Assembly: GCA_017550335.1 (NCBI GenBank)
Contig: JAFZPM010000047.1
Coordinates: 1-64,000, forward strand
From: Paludibacteraceae bacterium
Lineage (GTDB): Bacteria > Bacteroidota > Bacteroidia > Bacteroidales > Paludibacteraceae
Reading direction: 5' to 3'
DNA: 64,000 nt
The notes beneath the pieces were generated by a model. The model made no database searches. It was not told where the DNA came from and was given only the letters and a program-made list of their open reading frames with translations. The stretch's first letter is position 1. Each line of letters opens with the position of its first letter. Shown piece by piece: positions 16,638 to 27,200 of the stretch. The translations under genes were made by a program, and so were the position numbers.

Positions 16638-19600
16638 ATGCGTATGAGGGGAAAGAGGTCCATTTTATTCTTTTCGTTTCTGTCGTTCGTCTCGACAGGT
16701 ATTTTCGCCCAATTGGGTCTTCCGACAATCAAATCATCCTATGCCGATGGTAAAGACATTGAGCTTAGGGATCTGAAGGTCAATGTGGATGTGGTCGGAA
16801 ATGTGGCCACTACCACGTTCGACATGACATTCTACAACCCTACAACACGCACATTGGAGGCTGAGTTCAATTTCCCTTTGGCGGAGGGGCAGACGGTCTC
16901 CCGTTATGCGCTCGACATCAATGGTAAGCTTCGGGAAGGGGTTGTCGTCGAAAAGGAGAAGGGTAGAGTGACCTTCGAGAAAAAGGTACGTGAAGGGATT
17001 GACCCTGGTCTGTTGGAGATGACGGCAGGCAATAATTTCCGGACCCGCATATATCCTTTCATTCCTGGAGGAACCCGTCATGTGGTGGTGGCTTGTGAGC
17101 AAGAGCTGACCACCTCTAATGGGAAAAGGTACTATCGCCTGCCTATGCAAACGAGTTCGAAAATAGCGAACTTCTCCCTTGATATCAATGCCAGGAATGA
17201 ATCAAGCAAGCCGGTTGTCTCCAAAGGCTCCATTGATGATATCTATTTTAGCCCTAAGGATCAGGGGTATGTTTCTCAGTTGACCCGTAAGAACTTCACC
17301 TTGAAGAAGGGACTCTTCCTGGAGTTGCCTCAGTCGGATTTCCCGAAGATTTATACGGAGAATGAGGCTTTCGACACCTATTTCTACCTCTATTCACCGA
17401 TAAAGCCTAAAACTGTTCTGAAGAAGGAGAAACCGAGCGGGGTGACGGTGGTCTATGATGTCTCTTCTTCGTCGCAGGATAGGAACTTGGACAGGGACTT
17501 CGATTTCTTGGAGAGTTATGCCCAAGCCCAAGGCATATCGGATGTGCGTTTGGTGACTTTCAGCTACAGGCAGCATCTCGATACGATGTGCAAGGTGAAG
17601 GATGTCCGGAAGATCATTCGCACCGACACCCCTGTATTCGACGGGGCGACCCAATTGGGCTGTATTGACCTCTCGAAATATGGGACGGATGAGATTCTCT
17701 TCTTCTCGGATGGTATGGGTAATATAGGGAAGGACTCCCTCTCGTCGGCGAAGGGATCGCTGATAACCGTTAATTCGAACCCTATGGCTGACCATAATTA
17801 CTTGAGGTTTGTCGCCTTGAAGAATGGTGGCACCTACATCAACCTCTGTTCCTTGAACAATGAGGAGGCCGTGAAATTACTGACCCACCAGGAGTTCCAA
17901 TTCATTAAGGCGAAGTATGACGCAGATCGGATCTCGGAGGTCTATCCTTCCGTGCCGACCCGTGTTATCGAGTCATTCTCCATCTCTGGAATCTTGAAGA
18001 CGAAGGAGGCTGATATCACCCTCTACTACGGTTTTGGCAATCGTGTGACGGATAGTGTGACTTGTCATGTCTCGACCATTGATCCTGTTCCCGCCAATAA
18101 TGTGAAACGAATGTGGGCGCAGAAAAAATTGGCGGAGTTGGATTTCGAATCGGAAAAGAATAAACGGGAGATCATAGAATTGTCTAAACAGCATGGCATT
18201 GTCACCCGTAACACCTCCCTTATCGTCCTGGAAACCGTATGGGATTATGTGCGTTATGAGATTACACCTCCTGACGAATTGAAGGATCAATATTATAGGA
18301 TGACGGCCAATCGACCGAAGTCTGCCCCGGTCGATACTTTCTATAGATCTAGTATTCTTAACGCAAGAAAAGTCTTCTTGGGTTGGTGGAATGCTGATTT
18401 TGACCCGAAGGCGAAACCTTCTAAGGAATCCAAACCCACAGATGTGCTGTCCATTTCGTCGGCGGAGGATTCTGCCGTGCCGGTTTTAGCGGAAGAATCG
18501 ATTGACGAGGAAGAGGTGTCGGAAGAAATTGAGACAGTTCGGGTTTCTGCGGATTATGTTAGAACTATGAAAAAGGACATGACGGGTTCAACTGTGCAAG
18601 CGGTGAATGCAGAGTCTCTTCGTGTGGCGCCTCAGGCAAGTGTGGAAATTGCCTTAGCGGGTCGTCTTAGTGGAGTCAGGGTCAACTCTGATGGGTCATC
18701 GAGCAGAACTTCGCGACAGAGGAGAGTAGCCGGCTCTTCTGCTCCATCCGCGGATGGTGGTGGGGATGGTTCTGTTCAGGTCCAGTATTGGAATCCTGAT
18801 GTCCCGTATCTTTCCAAGTTGAAGTCTGTCAGGTCTGCACAGATGTATGACGCATATCTGAAAATGAAACCTAAATATGCCCAATCTCCATCGTTCTATT
18901 TGGATGTGGCGGAGTATTTCCATCGGGAGAAACAGACTGATGCGGCGATCCGTATCTTGTCCAACTTGGCGGAGCTGAAGCTGGAGGATGCGGAGGTGGC
19001 CCGTTCCTGCGCCAATAAGCTGGTGGAGTTCAAATCGTATGATTTGGCGGCTTCCGTCTATGAACGTGTGGTTAAGATGAGAGGCGAGGAGCCTCAGTCC
19101 TACCGTGATCTGGCGTTGGTCTATATTGAATTGGGACAATTGCAGAAAGCGGCCGACCTGCTCTATAAGGTGGGCTTCTCCAAGTGGGATAGCCGTTTCA
19201 AGAACATTCAGCAAATAGCCATCAACGAGTTGAACGCCCTTATCGAGTTGAATCCAGGCAAAATCGACACGTCAGCTTACGACAAGCGCTTGTTGGGTAA
19301 TTGCCCTGTAGATATCAGGATTATCCTCACCTGGAACACCAATGATTGCGACATGGATCTTTGGGTGACCGATCCGAACGGGGAAAAGTGTTATTATGCG
19401 CATAGACAGACTGCTATCGGTGGTAGGATTTCTGACGATATCACGCAGGGATACGGACCGGAGGAGTTCTGTTTGAAGAAGGCCGCCAAGGGAGAGTATC
19501 TGATCCAGGCGAATTATTACGGAATGCGCAGCCAAAAACAATTGCAGCCGGTGGTGGTTCAGGCTACCATCTATACGAACTTCGGACGACCGAATCAGAA

Positions 19601-19670
19601 GAAGCAGGTCCTGACGCTCCAGTTGGGCAATGCTAAGGATGTCTATACGGTAGGAACGATAAAATTCTGA
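16638..19670 (+). CDS. VIT / von Willebrand A / DUF2135 secreted protein
   Basis: A 1,010-residue secreted multidomain protein. Order: signal peptide (1-25); VIT domain (~27-157); von Willebrand A-like domain (~268-440) with a DVSSS metal-site motif at 274-278; an acidic linker; a short region (~635-700) resembling a SusC/TonB plug, with ALAGRLSGVRV; TPR-like helices (~750-860); and a C-terminal DUF2135 domain (~890-1,000) with DCDMDLWVTDPNGEKCYY. VIT/vWA proteins usually mediate protein contacts at the envelope. The plug-like insert suggests contact with outer-membrane transport machinery, which is inference. It ends at a strong bidirectional terminator. Confidence 0.85.
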   Translation: MRMRGKRSILFFSFLSFVSTGIFAQLGLPTIKSSYADGKDIELRDLKVNVDVVGNVATTTFDMTFYNPTTRTLEAEFNFPLAEGQTVSRYALDINGKLREGVVVEKEKGRVTFEKKVREGIDPGLLEMTAGNNFRTRIYPFIPGGTRHVVVACEQELTTSNGKRYYRLPMQTSSKIANFSLDINARNESSKPVVSKGSIDDIYFSPKDQGYVSQLTRKNFTLKKGLFLELPQSDFPKIYTENEAFDTYFYLYSPIKPKTVLKKEKPSGVTVVYDVSSSSQDRNLDRDFDFLESYAQAQGISDVRLVTFSYRQHLDTMCKVKDVRKIIRTDTPVFDGATQLGCIDLSKYGTDEILFFSDGMGNIGKDSLSSAKGSLITVNSNPMADHNYLRFVALKNGGTYINLCSLNNEEAVKLLTHQEFQFIKAKYDADRISEVYPSVPTRVIESFSISGILKTKEADITLYYGFGNRVTDSVTCHVSTIDPVPANNVKRMWAQKKLAELDFESEKNKREIIELSKQHGIVTRNTSLIVLETVWDYVRYEITPPDELKDQYYRMTANRPKSAPVDTFYRSSILNARKVFLGWWNADFDPKAKPSKESKPTDVLSISSAEDSAVPVLAEESIDEEEVSEEIETVRVSADYVRTMKKDMTGSTVQAVNAESLRVAPQASVEIALAGRLSGVRVNSDGSSSRTSRQRRVAGSSAPSADGGGDGSVQVQYWNPDVPYLSKLKSVRSAQMYDAYLKMKPKYAQSPSFYLDVAEYFHREKQTDAAIRILSNLAELKLEDAEVARSCANKLVEFKSYDLAASVYERVVKMRGEEPQSYRDLALVYIELGQLQKAADLLYKVGFSKWDSRFKNIQQIAINELNALIELNPGKIDTSAYDKRLLGNCPVDIRIILTWNTNDCDMDLWVTDPNGEKCYYAHRQTAIGGRISDDITQGYGPEEFCLKKAAKGEYLIQANYYGMRSQKQLQPVVVQATIYTNFGRPNQKKQVLTLQLGNAKDVYTVGTIKF

Positions 19671-19707
19671 CGAGACAGTTATCCATAAAAAAGATTCCAT
19701 AAAAAAA

Positions 19708-19739
19708 CGTTTGTCAGAATTCTGGCAAACGTTTTTTTT
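19708..19739. terminator. Bidirectional terminator
   Basis: CGTTTGTCAG pairs with CTGGCAAACG (19708-19731, one G-T pair). An A-run precedes it and eight T follow, so it can end transcripts from both convergent genes. Confidence 0.85.
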
Positions 19740-19754
19740 GATTAGCATATTGCT

Positions 19755-20498
19755 CTAGAATTTGAAACCTAGGACAAGACGGAGGTTGTTCATGTTGTAT
19801 TTCGATAATCTATAGTCATCGATGTTTTCATCGTCATCTGGCCCCCAGTCAGCTATGAACAATTTCGCGATGTTGTATTCAAGACCTATTTGGAATACTT
19901 TATAGCGGAAGGTTGCACCAAAATAATGGAAGAATTCAAGCCTAATTTCGGTGGTATCTTCATTCTTGACGAAATCAGAGCCCATGTGAGTCCGATAATC
20001 ACTGTTATAGTCGTAACTGTCGGTTATATTCACTATGGTCGGAACGAGGTTGTAATAGGCGTCAATAGCCATTTTGTCATTTAAATAGAATGTCCCGATG
20101 ACACCCGGACCGGCAAATCCGAGTTTTAAGAAATCTTTATTCGCCGTGGCGCCGTAAACACCCTTCTTGTACTCAATGGCGTCCCATTTTTTGTGGGCGT
20201 ATGCTAAATCCAGCCAACGCGCATGAATACCGAGGCCAAAGCTGCCGGGGTTGAAAAGATACCATCGATTGCCTAGGGAGATACCCATTTCGGGCGTCTT
20301 GTGTAATCCAGGTTGCTCTGGCGCATCATGCTTAATTTTATGGTTGTAGCCATCGGTTATTGTTTGTACCGTTCCGTAGTTGTCACTTGTAAATCCTGAA
20401 AACAGTTTGATCTCAAAGCCATTGTCATTCCCTTGCTCGCCTGCGAACACGTTGATACTTAACAATGCAGCAGATACTAAAAAAATTAACTTTTTCAT
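19755..20498 (-). CDS. Predicted outer-membrane beta-barrel protein
   Basis: A 247-residue protein with a signal peptide (MKKLIFLVSAALLSINVFA). The mature part alternates aromatic and polar residues as in a small beta-barrel and ends in an aromatic residue (LRLVLGFKF), as outer-membrane proteins usually do. Strand-like stretches include FRYKVFQIGLEYNIAKL near the end. No closer family is recognised. It converges on the VIT/vWA gene and shares its terminator. Its upstream region has a 15-base palindrome CTAAATAATATTTAG just before the start. Confidence 0.65.
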   Translation of the reverse strand: MKKLIFLVSAALLSINVFAGEQGNDNGFEIKLFSGFTSDNYGTVQTITDGYNHKIKHDAPEQPGLHKTPEMGISLGNRWYLFNPGSFGLGIHARWLDLAYAHKKWDAIEYKKGVYGATANKDFLKLGFAGPGVIGTFYLNDKMAIDAYYNLVPTIVNITDSYDYNSDYRTHMGSDFVKNEDTTEIRLEFFHYFGATFRYKVFQIGLEYNIAKLFIADWGPDDDENIDDYRLSKYNMNNLRLVLGFKF

Positions 20499-20771
20499 GC
20501 TCTAAATAATATTTAGGAGTTCCTCTTTATTTTTCTTACTTAGGGGCGGGAACTCTATGCCCTTTAAGTAATATTTAATACCTGAAAATTAAGTAGTGCT
20601 AGCAGTTTAATTTCTGTCTATATAACGACATTTATTGTAAGATTGTATATGCGTCTTGGTGGGGTCAGGTTGATTTTTGGGAGGTAAAATGCGTATATGT
20701 CTGTGTGTGAGGTATATAATGGGCGGATGAAAAAGCTAGGTATTTTATTGTTGTCAACGATAGATTTTTTT
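20499..20771. other. Intergenic region with inverted repeats
   Basis: CTAAATAATATTTAG (about 20502-20516) is a palindrome next to the start of the barrel gene, and GGAGTTCC/GGGAACTC arms flank the following ~40 bases. Both would lie in the 5' leader of the barrel gene. The part near 20697-20771 has a plus-strand ATG with a leader-like reading frame, but it only runs antisense into the hydrolase gene. Confidence 0.4.
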
Positions 20772-21575
20772 TTAGACGAAGTAGTTCATCCCCACGTGTC
20801 CGTAGGAGATCTTCCCTTTGTACTCCTGCTTGAGTTGCGCATATTGCTCGATGCCGGTGCAGTGGCAGGCGACGATCTCCTCTATCTCCAGTTGGTTCAT
20901 CAACTTTGCGATGTGGCTGATTTTATTGGGCGATTCGTGCAGTGTGTGGAACCCTCCGATCACGAGGCGGATGGGCTCGCTGAAGTGTTCCTTGGCGCTC
21001 CGTATCGTGTTGACGATGCCACGGTGTGCGCAACCGCTCACGATGGTGATTTTCCCTTCGTGTCGTATGCAGATGTATTGTTCGTCTTCGAATTGGTCTT
21101 CCGCGCGATCTTCCCCTTTCTGGATCTCCATGTTGGTGAAGTGCGTTTCGTGCGGGTCGAAGAGTTTCACCTCCGGCATGATGAAGATGCCGGGCAGTAT
21201 TTCTGTGATGCCTGTGACCCTCCTGATGCGTGAAGTGTCTATGGCGTTGGGGCAGGGCAGTCCGATGCATCGGTTGCCTGTGCCGTAGCGTACCACGTCG
21301 AAGCCCTCTTTCGCATAGACCGGCGCATGGTTGTTGTGGGCCAGGAAGTGGGCCAGTCCGCCCGTGTGGTCATAATGTCCGTGGCTGATGACGAGCGCTT
21401 GGATGGATGAGATGTCCACGCCCGCGATCTCCGCATTGTAGGCGTAGAGGTCGGTTTGCCCCGTGTCGAACAGGATGTTTTGCCCCTCGTCAGTCTCGAT
21501 GAGGAGGGAAAAACCCAGTTCGGCCTTCATCTTCGCTTGGAAGACCGTGTTCTCTGTCAGTATCTTCAGTTTCAT
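20772..21575 (-). CDS. Metallo-beta-lactamase-fold hydrolase
   Basis: A 267-residue cytoplasmic hydrolase with the zinc motif SHGHYDHTGGLAHF (HxHxDH) near residue 65. The later metal ligands appear in SGCAHRGIVNT and ACHCTG. The overall pattern fits the subgroup annotated as dihydropteroate/7,8-dihydropterin-type MBL proteins (cd07713-like), whose true substrates are mostly unknown. The minus strand reads TAAATTCG (21594-21601), a variant -7 box, just before the start. It probably forms a single-gene unit. Confidence 0.85.
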   Translation of the reverse strand: MKLKILTENTVFQAKMKAELGFSLLIETDEGQNILFDTGQTDLYAYNAEIAGVDISSIQALVISHGHYDHTGGLAHFLAHNNHAPVYAKEGFDVVRYGTGNRCIGLPCPNAIDTSRIRRVTGITEILPGIFIMPEVKLFDPHETHFTNMEIQKGEDRAEDQFEDEQYICIRHEGKITIVSGCAHRGIVNTIRSAKEHFSEPIRLVIGGFHTLHESPNKISHIAKLMNQLEIEEIVACHCTGIEQYAQLKQEYKGKISYGHVGMNYFV

Positions 21576-21647
21576 GCCTTTCTGTTTTCTATGCGAATTT
21601 AATGTTTTTCCGCGAAATATAGGAATGAAGAACGTCTGATGTTGGGG

Positions 21648-22733
21648 TTATAGCTGCAGTATGTGGATCGCAAGTTCTTTGACGCAATGTCCGAGTAGTA
21701 GACCTATGCCCAGGGATGCCACATTGGCCGCAAGGGCGAAGCCCCATGCCTTCAGGATGTAGTGCTTGGCTTTCTTCTCCAATGCGAAGGAGTAGATGAT
21801 GCTCTCGACAATCCATACGATAGGTTCCACGACGATTAATAGGATAGCGAGGCTCATGGTCTGTCCATAGTGGGTGTTGGAGAAGATGCTGGAGTATAGG
21901 AGGATATTCATCAGGATGTTGGTGATGGCATTGGTCGCGGCTATGATGATCATGTCTCTTTTTGAACGGAAACGGAACAACCATCCGACACACATCTCGA
22001 CGATGACGGTTATGATCATCGATAGAAGGATAGTGATCCATTGCAGAGAGTCCGGGTATTTGGGAGCCATGTCCATTTCCGATTTTATGACATTCACTAT
22101 GTTAGGACTGATGTAGTACCAATCTGTGCTCGGTTTGTAAATGATAACATTCACACAGGTGTTTTTCCCTTTGTATTTGATGCGGCTTTCCCCTTTTGCC
22201 CGAATTAGCAGGGAAGTGTCGCACGCCTTGAATTTCTCTATGATTTTTGACCTTAAATTCTTCCCCTGTTTCTGAAAATCCTCTTCTTGAGGCTCTCCGT
22301 CCTCATATGCTATGGTGATTTCGCTAAGATTCTCTTCCTCAGCTTCCCTCTCTGTTTTGTGCCAGCCATATTGTCCCCAGTACCAGCTACAGTCTGGAAT
22401 GGTGGAGGAATCCTTCCCCACGGTTTTGCTTAGGTCAATGACCAGGATGTCCCCGTCCATGTAGCAGCAACTCGGGCTAGAGATTTTACCGGTGCTGTCT
22501 AGAACCGAGAATGTCGTATCTTTTGTCTTGTAATTAGTCGGTTGGCTGAATGAGAAGTCTGAGACCACCTGATTCAAATCGTAGTAACCGATTATATATT
22601 CCTCATTGTCATCGGGAACTATGATTACTTCCGGACTTATCGTAAACACATGGGGAGCTGGCATGTTTGCGGTGCATGTCAAACTCAGTAGAAGTAGGGA
22701 AGAGAGGAGTATTTGTTTCATGTGTTTCATCAT
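21648..22733 (-). CDS. Membrane protein with extracytoplasmic domain and four C-terminal helices
   Basis: A 361-residue protein of unknown family. A signal-like segment (MKQILLSSLLLLSLTCTA) starts it; several ATGs (residues 1, 2, 5) could be used. Residues ~25-225 are soluble, with charged stretches, and probably periplasmic. Four hydrophobic helices follow at about 232-252, 262-284, 290-315 and 322-345. A cysteine sits in the signal region, but the lipobox is poor. It lies on the same strand downstream of aspC, separated by that gene's terminator. Confidence 0.6.
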   Translation of the reverse strand: MMKHMKQILLSSLLLLSLTCTANMPAPHVFTISPEVIIVPDDNEEYIIGYYDLNQVVSDFSFSQPTNYKTKDTTFSVLDSTGKISSPSCCYMDGDILVIDLSKTVGKDSSTIPDCSWYWGQYGWHKTEREAEEENLSEITIAYEDGEPQEEDFQKQGKNLRSKIIEKFKACDTSLLIRAKGESRIKYKGKNTCVNVIIYKPSTDWYYISPNIVNVIKSEMDMAPKYPDSLQWITILLSMIITVIVEMCVGWLFRFRSKRDMIIIAATNAITNILMNILLYSSIFSNTHYGQTMSLAILLIVVEPIVWIVESIIYSFALEKKAKHYILKAWGFALAANVASLGIGLLLGHCVKELAIHILQL

Positions 22734-22768
22734 AGTTCTTTGGATTTTACTTGGAATATGTTGTGATG

Positions 22769-22800
22769 AAAAAGAGGGTATACCGTACGATATACCCTCT
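22769..22800 (-). terminator. Terminator of the aminotransferase gene
   Basis: AGAGGGTATA (22773-22782) and TATACCCTCT (22791-22800) form a perfect 10 bp stem. On the minus strand the stem is followed by TTTTTCATC. Confidence 0.8.
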
Positions 22801-22823
22801 TGCTCTATAGTCGGAACATCCTT

Positions 22824-24020
22824 TTATTTCAGGACGTCCAATGCCTTTTTGATACGTTTGAACGCCTCGGTGAGGTTCTCCTCGGAAGTGGCGTAGGACA
22901 TACGGATGCAGTTCGGAGCACCGAAGGCGCCACCGCCCACGCAAGCCACATGACCGTCCACCAAGAGGTACATGGCGAGGTCAGCCGCGTTTTTGATCAC
23001 GTCGCCCTTAGGAGTCTTCTTGCCGAAGTAAGAATCGCACTCAGGGAAGATATAGAAGGCGCCGTCCGGTTTGTTCACCTTGAAGCCGGAGATTTCGCTC
23101 GCCATTTTAACGACGAGGTCACGTCTGCGCTCGAAAGCCTGACGCATGGTCTCCACGCTGCTTTGGTCGCCCGTGTAAGCAGCCTCAGCCGCTTTTTGAG
23201 CGATGGAGCAAGGTCCGGATGTATATTGTCCTTGGAGTTTGTTGCAAGCGCTGGCGATCCATTTCGGAGCGGCCATCCAGCCCAATCTCCAACCCGTCAT
23301 CGCGTAGCCTTTGGATACACCGTTTATGATGATCACGTGGTCCTTCACCTCAGGGAATTGGGCGATGCTCTCGTGCTTGCCCACGTAGTTGATGTGCTCG
23401 TAGATCTCGTCGGCGAGGACGAACATATTAGGGTGTTTGCCGATCACCTCAGCCAAGCCCTTCAACTCCTCTTTGGAATAAACGCTTCCGGTAGGGTTGG
23501 AAGGAGAGCAGAGGATCAGCAACTTCGTTTTAGGCGTGATAGCCTCTTCCAATTGAGCAGGAGTGATTTTGAAGTTTTGCTCCAAGCCAGCCTTCACGAT
23601 CACGTTGGTACCTTCGGCCAACTTCACCATTTCAACGTAGCTTACCCAGTAAGGGGCAGGGACGATCACCTCGTCACCTGGTCCGACGAGGCTGAGGATA
23701 GCGTTGCAAACCGCTTGCTTCGCACCATTTGAGCAGACGATTTGGCTTGGGTCAAAATCCAATCCGTTTTCCTTCTTCAGTTTCTCCGCGATAGCTTTTC
23801 TGAGAGGCATGTAGCCTGGAACAGGGGAGTAGAAAGAGAAATTGTCGTCGATCGCCTTCTGTGCAGCCGCCTTGATGTGCTTTGGGGTGTTGAAGTCAGG
23901 TTCTCCCACACTTAAGTTGATTACATCTATGCCCTGTGCGCGTAGCTCTTGGCTTTTTTGCGACATGGCAAGCGTCTCTGATGGCGATAAAGCCGCTAAA
24001 CGAGCTGATACTTGATCCAT
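22824..24020 (-). CDS. aspC: Aspartate/aromatic aminotransferase (class I/II, PLP)
   Basis: A 398-residue PLP-dependent aminotransferase, probably aspartate aminotransferase of the Ib group. It has the N-terminal LSVGEPDFNTP motif, SPSNPTGSVY near residue 172, and the Schiff-base lysine K237 in GVSKGYAMTGWRLG. An arginine for the substrate carboxylate is in NCIRMSYATS near the C-terminus. It transfers amino groups between aspartate or related amino acids and 2-oxoglutarate in the cytoplasm. Substrate preference cannot be read from sequence. A large hairpin overlaps the presumed -33 box upstream, so it may be regulated. Confidence 0.9.
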   Translation of the reverse strand: MDQVSARLAALSPSETLAMSQKSQELRAQGIDVINLSVGEPDFNTPKHIKAAAQKAIDDNFSFYSPVPGYMPLRKAIAEKLKKENGLDFDPSQIVCSNGAKQAVCNAILSLVGPGDEVIVPAPYWVSYVEMVKLAEGTNVIVKAGLEQNFKITPAQLEEAITPKTKLLILCSPSNPTGSVYSKEELKGLAEVIGKHPNMFVLADEIYEHINYVGKHESIAQFPEVKDHVIIINGVSKGYAMTGWRLGWMAAPKWIASACNKLQGQYTSGPCSIAQKAAEAAYTGDQSSVETMRQAFERRRDLVVKMASEISGFKVNKPDGAFYIFPECDSYFGKKTPKGDVIKNAADLAMYLLVDGHVACVGGGAFGAPNCIRMSYATSEENLTEAFKRIKKALDVLK

Positions 24021-24110
24021 TTTTTTTCGTCTATTTTATAATTTGGTTTCTTGTATACCGTTAATTCACAGTTTGTTATGTACGTTTTATACCTACACAC
24101 AAATTAACTG

Positions 24111-24141
24111 CGAAATTATGGCTTTTTTTTGAATGAAACAA
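24111..24141 (-). promoter_or_regulatory. Candidate aspC promoter
   Basis: The minus strand reads TAATTTCG at 24111-24118 (one base off TAnnTTTG), with TTG at 24139-24141, exactly 20 bases upstream. The -33 TTG falls inside an arm of the large inverted repeat at 24134-24210. Confidence 0.45.
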
Positions 24142-24210
24142 GCGCTTTCGGCTAAATAATGAGTATGATGTGCTAAAGTTTTTTAGTCTGCCGAATTAGC
24201 GCTTGTTTCA
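24134..24210. repeat. Large two-tier inverted repeat
   Basis: TGAAACAAGCGCT (24134-24146) and AGCGCTTGTTTCA (24198-24210) are a perfect 13 bp pair. Just inside, TTCGGC (24147-24152) pairs with GCCGAA (24190-24195). There is no U-tract on either strand, so it is not a simple terminator. It sits between the CotH gene and aspC. Confidence 0.65.
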
Positions 24211-24239
24211 ATGGTTTTGGGGGGTGCTCCTCTTGCCCT

Positions 24240-27200
24240 CTATTTTTTTATGAGTTTGAGCGACCGCGTTTCTCCCTCAGTGACGATTTCGATGATGTAC
24301 AGACCGTTTTTCCATGCGGATATGTCTAGGATGAGATGTTTCTCTTTCGGACGGAAGCAACCTATTTGCCTGCCGGTCATTTCGCTGACTGCCACTCTAT
24401 CCATCGTTTGGGAGGAGAGTATGTTGATCTGTTGGCTGGCCGGGTTCGGGAAGAGCGACAGGGTCATGTTGTCGGCGAGGGTGTTGCTCACGCCGGTGGT
24501 GTCTTTCTCTCCGTTCTTCTTTCCTGGGGTAGGGTTGAGCTCTAGCGGGTCGATTCCGTAGATGACCCAATTAGACGAGCTGTCTATCTCTCTTGCGTAG
24601 GATTCGTTGGTCTGCAGCTCCACGAGTTCCACGCAGTCGATGTAGTCGGTGTCGTTGCGCAGGAGACAGATGGTGTAGAGGCTGTCCTTGTTGATGGCGA
24701 AGTTGAGGCTGGAAGGCCCTATGATACTGTCACCGTTCGCCCATAGCACTTTGTGCTCCTTCGGGCGTATGATGGTTTGCTCGTATCCGACAGGGATCGT
24801 GGATTGGCGGAGTGTCTGCATGTCCGTGCCCACGATGGATAGGGTGTAGTTGGCCAGGTCGTAGCTTTCCTCTCCGTAGTTGTATATCTCTATCCAATCC
24901 GAGTACTTCCCGTTAGGTCCCGGGTTCTTGGAGAGTGCGTTGCTGGAGGTGCATATCTCGTTGATGACGAGTGTCGGTTTGCTCTGTGGTTTCGGTTCGC
25001 CAGCCGGTTTGAAGGTGGCTGTGATCTTTCCTCCCGTGCGGAGTTTTGTCACCAGATAGCCCGGCAGCTTCTTCCTCGGGTCCAAAGTGTCGGACGGGGT
25101 GTCTCCGACCGTGTCGCACGTGATGACCCATTTGTCCAGTTCGTAGCCCTGTGGAGGTATGGCGTTGAGCTCCAGTTCGTAGTTGGAGAAGTACTTGCCG
25201 TTGTAGCTGGTGATGAGCTCTCCGTTGAAGTAGAGTTTCGCCTCTTCCATGTCGGATGCCAGTTGCAGGCTGACGGTGTCACCGCCGCCGACATAGCTTT
25301 GCAGTTGTTTGTAGATGAATTTGTGTCTGTTCAAGGCGAATGTCCGCATCGAGTTGGTCGCTTTGGCTCCCGTTGTCCCGTTGAAGGAGATTTGGTATTC
25401 CTTGTCCACGAGGGTCGAGATGCTGTCGAAGACGGTTTCGATCCGTTGAGGGGTGAGGGTGGTGGATAGGTGGATGAGGAACTTCGTCATGAATTTTTTC
25501 TTGAAGAACCTGTTTTGGTAAAGGCTCCTGAATATGAGGGTCATCCATCCGGAGCTGTTGGCCCATTGGGTGACACCTGTTCCTGCGCACCAGTTGATCA
25601 TGTTTTTGGAGGTTCCGCCGAGGTATTCGTATCCGGGCAGACCTAGTCCGAAATCCGTGTCGAAGAGTATCCAGCGGAATTTGCCGTCCTCCTTTTCCCT
25701 CCAGATCTTCGTGTTGTTGCCAGGCCAATCGGTGTTGACGATGAATTGCTGGAAAACCTGATAATCCACGTACTCGTCCATGTCCATGCGTCCGTAGGCT
25801 CTTTCGTAGAGCAGGACGGAGTCTTTGGGGTTGGTCTCTTTCAACGCCTTCGTCAGGTCGTCATAGCCCTCTTTGGTGCCTTGGCTCGCGCGTATGCCTA
25901 ATTGGTCGGAGAGGGTGATGAGGTCGATGTCATCCTCGTCTATGCCGTAGTTGGCCTCGATGTAGTCCGCGTTGGTGCGCTCGTTCAGGTCCATGAATCC
26001 TTGGTAGACACCGTTGATGTAGTAGGCTACGGGTTGGAAAGCCTGGTAGTCTATGTCCATGCCGATGGCCAGCGTCTGCATGAGTCCGTCCCTGAAACGC
26101 ACTTTGGAGTAGGCTGTGCCGCCGTTCCTGAGATGGAGCGTGCTGTGAATGATGCCGGGTTTCGATTGGAAGAAATGGTAGTCGATGGAGTCCTTGCCTG
26201 TTTTGTTGCTCGCTTTGAGGGCGAGGGATTTGATTTTCTCTGTTCTGGAACATCCTCCTTCCACCTTGGCTTCCAGTTCCTGGCTGACGACGGTCTGTCC
26301 CTCCACGATGTACTCGAAGTTGACGGGACGTTTCCACTCTTGGTTGTAGTTGGCTTTGGTCCTTGTGCAGCTCTTTTCTCCTTTCGTCCCGTTCTTCCCG
26401 ACGACGCAGATGCCGAGGGAATCGCTGTAGAAGTAGCTGGAGTCCACTGTGATGGAGACGACAGGGATGGAGAACCCTAGGCTGTCGTGCGCTTCGTCGC
26501 CCACGAGGTAGGTGGCGGTGGCGGTTCGGCTAGGTATTAGGCTGTCTATGAACGCTTTGGCCCGTATGTTGGTGTTGGCGTCTATGTAGATGGGTTCCGT
26601 GTAAGGCGTGCCGTTCTCCGGGGTCGGGTCGGATCCGTTGGTGGTGTAGTAGATGTCGCCTTCCCCCTCGATGACGAGCTGGAACGGTTCGCTCATGATG
26701 CCGCCCTTGTGGCTGAGCAGGGGGGTGGGGCATCTGCAGGTGCTGATGTCGGCGTAGGCTTTCGTGTTCGGACTGCCTGGGGTGGGCGACATGTATCCGC
26801 TTCCTGTGGCGGTCCTTCCGTACGATAGGTTGGTCTCCATCTTTTCATAGTGGATGGAGTCGATGACTGTGCCTCCGTCATAGAGCACGATGGCTCCTCC
26901 GTCGGCGTCCAGTTTATAGTCCGCATGACCTTCTTTCTTTGTCTCGTCCAGCCAAAGGACCGTGTTGGGGCCGATCGTCCAATCGTCGCTCACTCTCCAT
27001 CTCCAACGCTCGATGAGGTTCCCCTTGACCGCCTGCTTGCCGTAGTGTATGATCAGGTATCCGTTCATGTTGACGGAGTCCTCGTCGGTGGTGAACTCGA
27101 TGTAGTTGGAGAAGTTGAAGTTGTCCATGTTCATGTGGGACGAATAGTTGCATGTCGAAAGTTCGCTGATGGATACTTTCGAGAATGACAGTGACGCATA

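Noticed and set aside
20697..21233. Plus-strand frame beginning with a leader-like MKKLGILLLST
   Set aside because: After about 13 codons it runs antisense through the MBL hydrolase; no signal peptide is completed.
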